This document shows, piece by piece, positions 45,400 through 52,145 of a stretch of DNA of 64,000 bases. The notes under the pieces were generated by a model that ran no database searches, was not told the DNA's origin, and worked only from the letters and a program-made list of their open reading frames with translations. Position numbers and translations under genes: made by a program. How positions within the stretch are numbered: the stretch's first letter is position 1; each line of letters starts with the position of its first letter. Origin of the DNA: Lewinellaceae bacterium (GTDB lineage: Bacteria; Bacteroidota; Bacteroidia; Chitinophagales; Saprospiraceae); contig JACJYQ010000008.1 in assembly GCA_020636025.1 (NCBI GenBank), positions 124,001 to 188,000 of the forward strand, given 5' to 3'.

Positions 45400-46155
45400 A
45401 TGGAAGACTTTAAAGAAGTGTCTCTGGGCTTTGCAGAATTTGTATCTCAACTAATTCAGGAAACATTTGATGCGGTGCTCTCATCGCAAAACTATCAATT
45501 GGAGAAGTATGCGGAACTAGAGGCAAAAATGAACTTGCCTAACAATGTGTTTGCTGAGTATTACATTACCAATGAGCAAATAGAAACCAAAAAACTGGAG
45601 CATTTCGGGTTTAAAATTGAGCCTCAAATGCATGTAGATGAAGATCTCAGACAGTTTATTGCCGAAACCTTTGATTTGGACCAGGGCCTGATTTACAACA
45701 ACAAACTCACCGGACTGGGATCTGATTTGATCAATGGATTCATTTCAGATTTACTTGTTCGCGAGCGAAAGAGCATTCTGAATGCACTCTTAAACAAATC
45801 AGGAGTTTCAAATCTGGTAGTAGACTCGGGTGAGATTTCCGCCAAATTGGAGTTAAAAAACTTGTTCTCAGGAGAAAATGCATACCCGGTAAGTCCAAGT
45901 TTACAAAAGATTGAGCAGGACGTTCTGACCAAGGAGAAAGTAAAGCTTCCTACGATTGCCAAGGAAGTAGATGTTATCAACATTAAGGATGCCCTAACGG
46001 GACACAGCACAGTACTCATTGATAAAAAAACGGCCAATGATATAGGTAGTTCGAATTATCAGATTCCAAATGTGAGATTGTCGGCACAACCAGCCAAACT
46101 GAATAGTAGCAGCAATCTTTATTCTGAAATAAAAATAAACTTCAAAACAGTATGA
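45400..46155 (+). CDS. Unknown protein, paralog of the previous gene
   Basis: 251 residues, soluble. Begins 3 bases after the previous stop, so translation is coupled. Shared segments: FAEFVSQLIQETFDAVLSSQ, LEKYAELEAKM and SNLVVDSGEISAKLELK. It lacks the Pro/Thr-rich linker of its neighbour. Its stop overlaps the ATG of the 39-residue ORF (ATGA). The pair may form a hetero-complex. No known family. Confidence 0.72.
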   Translation: MEDFKEVSLGFAEFVSQLIQETFDAVLSSQNYQLEKYAELEAKMNLPNNVFAEYYITNEQIETKKLEHFGFKIEPQMHVDEDLRQFIAETFDLDQGLIYNNKLTGLGSDLINGFISDLLVRERKSILNALLNKSGVSNLVVDSGEISAKLELKNLFSGENAYPVSPSLQKIEQDVLTKEKVKLPTIAKEVDVINIKDALTGHSTVLIDKKTANDIGSSNYQIPNVRLSAQPAKLNSSSNLYSEIKINFKTV

Positions 46156-46271
46156 CCGGGATAATAATTGAAGAATTAATACTGGTAATTGCCCTGACTA
46201 AAAATCTTGGCTTTGATATAACCAGTTTAAGTATTAAGCTTCCTAGTGGGGATAATATTGTCATACAGTAA
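46152..46271 (+). CDS. 39-residue ORF coupled to the paralog pair
   Basis: ATG at 46152 overlaps the previous stop as ATGA; stop TAA at 46269-46271. Starts MTGIIIEELILVIALTKNLG and ends with DITSLSIKLPSGDNIVIQ. The coupling makes it a credible small gene, though a truncated remnant of a longer protein is possible. The following ~207 bases to the peroxidase show no gene. Confidence 0.5.
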   Translation: MTGIIIEELILVIALTKNLGFDITSLSIKLPSGDNIVIQ

Positions 46272-46478
46272 ATCTTCTGGAATAACCTCAACGCCTAGGC
46301 ACTAAAGCTACTTTCCAGTGAATACTATTGTTATTATTAGTACCGAGTTTTCCTCTGTCTATAAGGGATAGCTTTGTGAACATCATTCAAGCACCGAGCT
46401 ATTTCTTATTGCAGAAAACGATTTGAGTGTACAAAATAATTAAAGTAAGCAATCAATAACCACCATAAATATTTAACC

Positions 46479-48014
46479 ATGTTCCAAAAAATTAGCCACT
46501 CAACGGGAGTTACGGATGAGGAAGAAATCCTTTTTTCCACGCCTTTCAATTATCTTTTTCCCGAAGCGGCACGATCAGCCGCCTGTTTGCTCCCTGTAAG
46601 CCTCAATACTATCCAGGGTTTGAAAGCTCTCGGCAATGCCATGGCCGACAATGGATCCATTGGAGATCCGGCCGGACAAGGCGACAGTCAAATCGACGCT
46701 TTGTTTACCTACATTGGTCAATTTATTGATCATGACATCACGGCCAGAACAGACAGGGATACTACCATTTCTGACTTGAGCAATGAAAGCGCCATCACAC
46801 CTGCTAATCCCGATAACGTTATTAAAACACTCAAAAATGGTCGCCGTCCACAGCTCGATCTGGATAGCGTATTTGGAGAAGGTCCTGGCCTTGCTGGAAG
46901 TACCGCCCAGGCAAAAACTCAATCACAGATATTGTATAACAATGATTTAAAGCTCAATCTATTTAAAAACGGTAGCCGAATTGATCTGCCCCGCCAACAG
47001 ATAAACAATCCTGATCCGGTACAGCAAGCGATTATAGCAGATGGTCGCAATGATGAAAACCTGAATATCAGTCAGATCCAGGCGCTCTTTTTGAGCTTTT
47101 ATAATCATGTTTACGATGTATTGAGTGGCACAAAAGAAGAAAAATATATCCGCGCAAGACAATTGGTTCGCTGGAGCTACCAGTATGCCGTTGTTCACGA
47201 CTACCTGATGGCAGTGTGTGATCGAAATATTGTGCTGGATGTGTTGGCCAATGGCCCACGCTTTTACAGTTCCACGGCTGGCAAGGGAGAAACTTTTATG
47301 CCTTTGGAGTTCTCCGTAGCAGCCTTTCGTTTTGGCCACTCCATGATCCGTCCGTTTTACAAGTTGAACAATACAAATTCAGCTGTACATTTGGTTAACA
47401 TGGCGGGTGGACTTCAAATTCTCGGTCCAAATGCCCGCGCAGATAATTTTGATGACGATGGACAATTTGTTTCAGGACTGATGATTAACTGGAGCAATTT
47501 CATTGGCAATTCGGCACAAAAAGCGCGCAAGCTGGATACCAAGATTGCGCACGATCTGTTCACGCTTCCATTCCGTCCAAGTGGCGATCCGATCCTCAGC
47601 AGCCTGACTACCAGTAACCTGGTTCGCGGATACAGTTTGAGCATCCCAACCGGACAGGCTGTGTGTGATGCCATGGGTATTATTCCACTCAGCCCAAGCG
47701 AAATAACCAGCACCGAAGATCCTGCCATTGCGGCTGTGGTTACCGCGAACAACTTCGATACGCGCTCACCGCTTTGGTATTATTTGCTTCGCGAAGCAGC
47801 CGTACAACAAGGTGGGGAACGATTGGGCGAAGCAGGTAGCCGTATTGTGGCAGAAACCCTGATTGGTTTGCTAAAACAAGACCCCAACAGTTATATGAAC
47901 AACTTACACGACCCGGCCATCACCGATACCCACATTGAGGTGACTGGTGGCGCTTATGGTAAAATTTCAAACTTCCGAAGCTTGCTGAAGTTTGGCGGAG
48001 CTGCCGGATTGTAA
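46479..48014 (+). CDS. Animal-type haem peroxidase
   Basis: 511 residues. FTYIGQFIDHDIT holds the distal His of the peroxidase-cyclooxygenase superfamily; NDENLNISQIQALFLSFYNHVYDVL and FSVAAFRFGHSMIRPFYKLNN (proximal His region) complete the pattern. Usually oxidises halides or phenols with H2O2. No signal peptide seen, so secretion by another route or a cytosolic role. Last gene of the plus-strand arm of module 1; the IS follows 16 bases after its stop. Confidence 0.88.
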   Translation: MFQKISHSTGVTDEEEILFSTPFNYLFPEAARSAACLLPVSLNTIQGLKALGNAMADNGSIGDPAGQGDSQIDALFTYIGQFIDHDITARTDRDTTISDLSNESAITPANPDNVIKTLKNGRRPQLDLDSVFGEGPGLAGSTAQAKTQSQILYNNDLKLNLFKNGSRIDLPRQQINNPDPVQQAIIADGRNDENLNISQIQALFLSFYNHVYDVLSGTKEEKYIRARQLVRWSYQYAVVHDYLMAVCDRNIVLDVLANGPRFYSSTAGKGETFMPLEFSVAAFRFGHSMIRPFYKLNNTNSAVHLVNMAGGLQILGPNARADNFDDDGQFVSGLMINWSNFIGNSAQKARKLDTKIAHDLFTLPFRPSGDPILSSLTTSNLVRGYSLSIPTGQAVCDAMGIIPLSPSEITSTEDPAIAAVVTANNFDTRSPLWYYLLREAAVQQGGERLGEAGSRIVAETLIGLLKQDPNSYMNNLHDPAITDTHIEVTGGAYGKISNFRSLLKFGGAAGL

Positions 48015-48040
48015 TCTTGCTCTGACAATTAACATGAGTC

Positions 48041-48079
48041 ATCCCGAATTTTGGATTGGTCCAGAATTCGGGATTTTTT
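48041..48079 (+). terminator. Terminator-like hairpin in the IS left end
   Basis: ATCCCGAATT (48041-48050) with AATTCGGGAT (48065-48074), followed by a T run. It would stop read-through from the peroxidase gene and protect the IS from outside transcription. Confidence 0.75.
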
Positions 48080-48093
48080 ATTGACAAAAAGAA

Positions 48094-48144
48094 ACCTCCT
48101 GTAAATTTGGGTATCTCACCACACCAAAAAGACAGGAGGTCAAT
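48094..48144 (+). promoter_or_regulatory. Shine-Dalgarno sequence sequestered by a hairpin
   Basis: ACCTCCTGT (48094-48102) pairs with ACAGGAGGT (48132-48140), which contains a perfect AGGAGG 5 bases before the transposase ATG at 48145. Read-through transcripts containing the left arm would fold and hide the ribosome site, a known way for insertion sequences to limit transposase. Confidence 0.7.
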
Positions 48145-49485
48145 ATGTTTAAAATACTACAGCAAAATAAGTCCAATTCTGTTTATCAGCCAAATTCAGG
48201 CACATTTCTACTTCTTAGAGTTGAGCAATACACCAAACAAATTCTTCTGGACTTAGATGTTCAACTAGACAAACGCTTGGTACACACATTTTTAGATTTA
48301 TTTGGTATCATATTGATGTTTAGAAACCGGGCTATGGGTTTGCTACTCAGTGAGTTAGGTGGTTTCATTAAAGGGTTCAAGCATTCGCCAGCAGGCACTA
48401 AGCGGATTAGTAATTTGCTCAGGTCAAAAAAATGGTCCTCGGACATAATTGACACACATTTGTTTGTACGCGCCAAGGATCGCATTGAAGATCTATGCCA
48501 GCGAGGCAAGCGGCCGCTCATACTATGGGATGATAGTCGAGTAGAAAAGCATGAAAGTTGGATGGCCGAAGGGCTTTGCAGTGTATTTAGTAGTAAAGGT
48601 CAGCGGCTTACCAAAGTTCGCAAGGGTTTTTTCACACCACCTACAGGTCGCATATGTGTACCAGGTTTTCAATGGACAGGGGTGTTTTTGTCTCATTTGG
48701 GTGGTGTGCCAAGTGTATGTCATATGAGTTGGTGGACAACCCGAGGTAAATTCAAGGAGGATCCCGACAATATTATTTATCGGCTATTAAGAAAATTACA
48801 TCAGCATATTGGTAGGGCGTTGGTTCATGTACTGGATCGGGGATATGCCAACGAAAAGATGCTTCGTTATCTATTTAAGTTTGAACAAGATTTTATCATC
48901 CGTTGGAAGCAAAACCATCTGTTGGTTCATGCAGAAAAAGGCTGCAAGAAAACCCACTTATTAGCCCGATCTTTTCCAGGCAGGACAAGTAAAATTGTAG
49001 GAGATAAAGTCCGACAAAAAAACAAAAGAATCTCTATTGATTGGACAACTGTAAATCACCCAGATTATCCTGACAATCAACTTGTTTTGATAATTGTAAG
49101 AGACAAAAATAACTACAATAGCCCCCTGTATTTAATTACCTCACTACATGTCTCAAAACCACACCAGGCATGGGAAGTGTTCTTCAGTTACTTACACCGA
49201 TGGGAAGCAGAACAAGGATTCCGTTTCCTAAAATCTGAAATGGGCTTGGAATCACCAAGACTTTGGTTCTGGGACAACAGAATGAAACTAATGGCAATTG
49301 TAACTTTGGTATATGACTTTTTACTCACTATGGTGAGAAATTGGAAAAGTTGGGTGCCAATCTTTCTATCTGATTGGGCTCATCGAACAGGAAAGCGGTA
49401 CCGAGAATCCTCGATACCGCTTTACAGACTAAGAATGGCCATCGCTAATTGCCTATACTTTTGGTGGGCTCAAAATTCGGGATGA
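48145..49485 (+). CDS. DDE transposase (IS4-like)
   Basis: 446 residues. DDE residues: Asp in LILWDDSRVEKH, Asp in HVLDRGYANEKML, Glu in YLHRWEAEQGFRFLKSEMGLE (the YREK-like signature). Start ATG 48145 chosen by the AGGAGG upstream; other in-frame starts lie outside the IS logic. Full length with stop inside the right IR, so potentially active. Confidence 0.88.
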   Translation: MFKILQQNKSNSVYQPNSGTFLLLRVEQYTKQILLDLDVQLDKRLVHTFLDLFGIILMFRNRAMGLLLSELGGFIKGFKHSPAGTKRISNLLRSKKWSSDIIDTHLFVRAKDRIEDLCQRGKRPLILWDDSRVEKHESWMAEGLCSVFSSKGQRLTKVRKGFFTPPTGRICVPGFQWTGVFLSHLGGVPSVCHMSWWTTRGKFKEDPDNIIYRLLRKLHQHIGRALVHVLDRGYANEKMLRYLFKFEQDFIIRWKQNHLLVHAEKGCKKTHLLARSFPGRTSKIVGDKVRQKNKRISIDWTTVNHPDYPDNQLVLIIVRDKNNYNSPLYLITSLHVSKPHQAWEVFFSYLHRWEAEQGFRFLKSEMGLESPRLWFWDNRMKLMAIVTLVYDFLLTMVRNWKSWVPIFLSDWAHRTGKRYRESSIPLYRLRMAIANCLYFWWAQNSG

Positions 49486-49535
49486 CTCATGTTTTTTCAA
49501 AGTGTATGTAAATATATAATCAATTCGGAACAGGA

Positions 49536-49721
49536 TCACAATACCTCAAACCCATAGTTTATAACCTCTTCAAGAACCTTAAGGTCAATATCCTGTAGCG
49601 TTTTAAACTTTATACAATAACCTGTTACAATAGCCTTTCCGAGTTTTCCTCCGAATTCGTTAGCCAGGGATGCCTTATCCTTCTTACCCATGATATAAAG
49701 GGATATGCCGGTTTTATCCAA
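49536..49721 (-). pseudogene. C-terminal fragment of a DUF1801/YdhG-like protein
   Basis: About 61 residues: KTGISLYIMGKKDKASLANEFGGKLGKAIVTGYCIKFKTLQDIDLKVLEEVI matches only the last half of DUF1801 proteins (about 130 residues). The frame opens at a TTG and a stop lies directly upstream; its 5' end merges with the end of the Fn3 gene (8-base overlap). A leftover from a deletion or insertion at this spot. Confidence 0.7.
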
Positions 49722-50055
49722 TCACCACCACTTCGATGATGATGTTGCTTGTCCCTTCTGAGCATTCAGAGTAAAAATAAAACTGGTAGGTACCGGTAGA
49801 AAGTCCGTTGATGTTGATTCCTGGTGAACTGGTTTCATACACCTGACTGGTTATACCATCTTTCGTATGGTAAATATGGTATTCCCCACCACAACCACAA
49901 TCGTCCCAACTGAAGGTGGCGCTGTTGGATGTTTTATTTACAATGGTTACATTTTCCGGTGCCGGGCATGCATTGTTAGAACTGCTGGTTTGAGCTGTGG
50001 CAAAAGCGAATAATACGGGGATACACAGGGCGAAAAAAAACATTGAATTTCTCAT
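49714..50055 (-). CDS. Small secreted fibronectin-type-III-like protein
   Basis: 113 residues from the ATG at 50055 (the frame opens further up without conserved sequence). Signal peptide MRNSMFFFALCIPVLFAFATAQ; one Fn3-like domain: PAPENVTIVNKTSNSATFSW, YHIYHTKDGITSQVY, GINGLSTGTYQFYFY with paired Cys. Its real 3' end may be lost, since it runs into the DUF1801 fragment. It is separated from module 2 by the terminator at 50403-50444, so it has its own promoter somewhere in 50056-50400, where I see nothing else except a run of eight G near 50253. Confidence 0.65.
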   Translation of the reverse strand: MRNSMFFFALCIPVLFAFATAQTSSSNNACPAPENVTIVNKTSNSATFSWDDCGCGGEYHIYHTKDGITSQVYETSSPGININGLSTGTYQFYFYSECSEGTSNIIIEVVVIG

Positions 50056-50402
50056 GATGTACTTGTTTCGATTGGTTAATAAATAATTCAGATTGGTATT
50101 TGAGTTACATTTTTGGCATAGCAATCACCTTCTGCATGATGGCAGATTCCGAGGTTCCAGAATGATCAGGTTGATCGTCTATTAAGCGTGGTTGAGAGGT
50201 GGATTAAAATGGCAGAATATGTCTTTCAGAACTGCCTTACATTTGATTAGACGGGGGGGGTGAAAAAATCTCAATGACTTTTTAAAAGTTTTTTCAGCAC
50301 CTGCGAATTGTTTGATCAAGCCTACACTTTTTATATTATAAAGTATTGATTTACAATATTTTAACCAACACAACCATTTTCCTCCTGGCCTTTTAGGCAA
50401 AA

Positions 50403-50444
50403 AAAACAGGCGTCTTTCCGGAACATAGGAAAGACGCCTGTTTT
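50403..50444 (-). terminator. 17-bp-stem terminator closing the module 2 operon
   Basis: AAAACAGGCGTCTTTCC (50403-50419) pairs perfectly with GGAAAGACGCCTGTTTT (50428-50444), 8-base loop; on the minus strand it ends in a run of T. It lies 32 bases past the stop of the last paralog and sets the 3' end of the operon that starts with the sigma factor at 56615. Confidence 0.93.
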
Positions 50445-50476
50445 GCAAAAGAGCGATCGAAGCTATAAGTAAATTG

Positions 50477-50920
50477 CTAGCTAAACAAACGCTTAAAGAA
50501 GTCGCGGATACGCTGGCCAACAGAGCGTTTCATTCGTTTGGCCTGCGACGCAAAAGTCACATCTGTTGAATCAGAATTATTGATAGTACCGTTATATGTA
50601 GTCGTACCGTCCTCAAAAGTCCATGTTTCATTTGGATTGCTATTGATAAGCGTAAGTGTGAAAGACGTGCCTTGAGAGTATTGTTGGGTTGCTAGAAATT
50701 GCAGTTTGGCACAACATGGGATATTATCACCACTCACATTGGCAGGTCCATTTGTTGCATTCGGCGAACTTGAACGGCTACACATTGCCTCAAAACTGTC
50801 AAAAGAAATGACATCTGTATCACAGTAAACAGTAATACATAGGCTATGATAGGTAGGCTCGCCATCCATATGAATTTTATGAACTATGCTGCTCACGGTT
50901 GTTACTCTGATTTTAGGCAT
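50477..50920 (-). CDS. Small beta-rich paralog 3, with basic cluster and amphipathic tail
   Basis: 147 residues, no signal peptide. Core: MPKIRVTTVSSIVHKI then SLCITVYCDTDVISFDSF, SFTLTLINSNPNETWTFEDG. The last ~20 residues are different in nature: AKRMKR followed by SVGQRIRDFFKRLFS, a cationic amphipathic helix also ending paralog 1. Last gene of the sigma/anti-sigma/CHAT operon. No known family; the tail could be a membrane-binding or cleavable segment (inference). Confidence 0.72.
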   Translation of the reverse strand: MPKIRVTTVSSIVHKIHMDGEPTYHSLCITVYCDTDVISFDSFEAMCSRSSSPNATNGPANVSGDNIPCCAKLQFLATQQYSQGTSFTLTLINSNPNETWTFEDGTTTYNGTINNSDSTDVTFASQAKRMKRSVGQRIRDFFKRLFS

Positions 50921-51019
50921 GATTGTAAGTTTTAGTGAAATGATTGTTTCCGTTACTTTTTATAGCAAAATTGATCTTGAACACCTAAATATGATTACCT
51001 TTTATACATCCAAACCAGC

Positions 51020-51382
51020 TTAGTTGGGAAACGTGCCGGTAAATGTGGCGGTGTCGTTGCCAAATGACCAGGTTTCATTTGGATTACTATTCACGAGTGT
51101 AAGTGTATAAGACGTACCCAATGGCACCGGGTTTGTTGTTTGAAATACCAGAGTACAGCTAGAAGGAAAAGTTTTTCCAGTTATTTCATCTGTACCCCTA
51201 TTCACATTATTACTGGGCGAAACTTCTGCATTCGGATCGATGGCAAGGCTGCATTTTGCTTTGAAGCAATTACTTGTAAAGTCATGGGTATCGCATGATA
51301 CAGAAATGCTTAGGGGGTGGGTAGTAGCCTCTTCCATCATATCAACGATGGAACCACTGGAAGTCACTTTGATCTTAGGCAT
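51020..51382 (-). CDS. Small beta-rich paralog 2, lacking the tail
   Basis: 120 residues. Same core (MPKIKVTSSGSIVDMM, LSISVSCDTHDFTSNCF, SYTLTLVNSNPNETWSFGND) but it stops at TFTGTFPN, just before the basic cluster and tail present in the two neighbours. Either a truncated copy or a deliberate tail-less version. It is 99 bases upstream of paralog 3. Confidence 0.7.
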   Translation of the reverse strand: MPKIKVTSSGSIVDMMEEATTHPLSISVSCDTHDFTSNCFKAKCSLAIDPNAEVSPSNNVNRGTDEITGKTFPSSCTLVFQTTNPVPLGTSYTLTLVNSNPNETWSFGNDTATFTGTFPN

Positions 51383-51429
51383 AATACTTTGTTTTAGTGA
51401 AGTGAAAGTCTTAATTTACCAGGGCGTGC

Positions 51430-51601
51430 CTGATCTCTCCGGATTAAAATCCGGAGTTACAGGATGCTTCGTCTGATCTCTCCGGATTAAAATCCGGAGT
51501 TACAGGATGCTTCGTCTGATCTCTCCGGATTAAAATCCGGAGTTATGTGATGCTTTGCCTGATCTCCCCGGATTGAAATGCGGGGTTGAGAGATGCTTCG
51601 A
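51430..51601. repeat. Four tandem 43-bp units with inner hairpins
   Basis: Units start at 51430, 51473, 51516 and 51559; the first three are almost identical, the fourth degenerate. Each holds an inner palindrome CTCCGGATT-AA-AATCCGGAG. Lies inside the operon between paralogs 1 and 2, so it is probably transcribed. No spacers, so not CRISPR. Confidence 0.93.
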
Positions 51602-51631
51602 TATATCGTCCCAAATAGGAACCGGCTTATA

Positions 51632-52078
51632 TTAATTGAACAAACGCTTAAAGAAATCGAATATACGCTGCCAAAAAGAGCGTTTCTTTTGCCTGTTTTG
51701 CGGTTCAATTACCACATTTGTTTCGGCTGCATTGGTGGAGCCAGTCGACGACAGGACGGTGCCTGCATCGTCGAAAGACCATGTATCGCTAAAAGGGGGA
51801 TTCGCGATCGTAAGCGTATAGGATGAGCCTGCTGCCACTTGGGTTGCTGTTGTAAATTTCAGTTCTGCAGTGGAAGGAACTGTTGTTTGCCCACCAAAAG
51901 ATCCGGCCTGTACATTGCTTGGAGCCACAGCAGTAGCCGAACTCGCAAGGTCACAGTTTGCTGTAAAACTATCGGTTAAAATATTGGTAGTATCACACGA
52001 AATGTGAAAAGTAAGTTTATGAACCGTCATAGTCGGATCAAAAATGGAGCTGGTGGAAGATACTTTGATTTTAGGCAT
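51632..52078 (-). CDS. Small beta-rich paralog 1, with basic cluster and amphipathic tail
   Basis: 148 residues, no signal peptide. Core MPKIKVSSTSSIFDP, LTFHISCDTTNILTDSF, SYTLTIANPPFSDTWSFDDA as in its neighbours. C-terminus: RQKKR then SFWQRIFDFFKRLFN, the same amphipathic cationic tail as paralog 3 although the region before it has diverged, so the tail is under selection. First of the three after the CHAT gene, 67 bases from its stop. Confidence 0.75.
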   Translation of the reverse strand: MPKIKVSSTSSIFDPTMTVHKLTFHISCDTTNILTDSFTANCDLASSATAVAPSNVQAGSFGGQTTVPSTAELKFTTATQVAAGSSYTLTIANPPFSDTWSFDDAGTVLSSTGSTNAAETNVVIEPQNRQKKRSFWQRIFDFFKRLFN

Positions 52079-52145
52079 AACTTATGGTTTGGTAAAATGA
52101 TTGGGAGAACCTTTTTTCTTATTAGACGAGTAAAACAAAAGGATC

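Larger units (their letters stand above)
48031..49493 (+). mobile_element. IS4-like insertion sequence with 23-bp terminal repeats
   Basis: Perfect inverted ends, 23 bp, starting AACATGAGTCATCCCGAATT. The transposase stop lies within the right repeat. No target duplication visible. The left end also folds as a terminator (48041-48079) and the gene start as a sequestering hairpin (48094-48140). Different family from the copies at 11-14 kb. Confidence 0.9.

Noticed and set aside
50182..50520. 112-codon minus-strand reading frame
   Set aside because: It overlaps the terminator and the end of paralog 3 in another frame; no protein-like pattern.
51430..51601. CRISPR array
   Set aside because: The units are contiguous 43-bp repeats without unique spacers and no cas gene is present.
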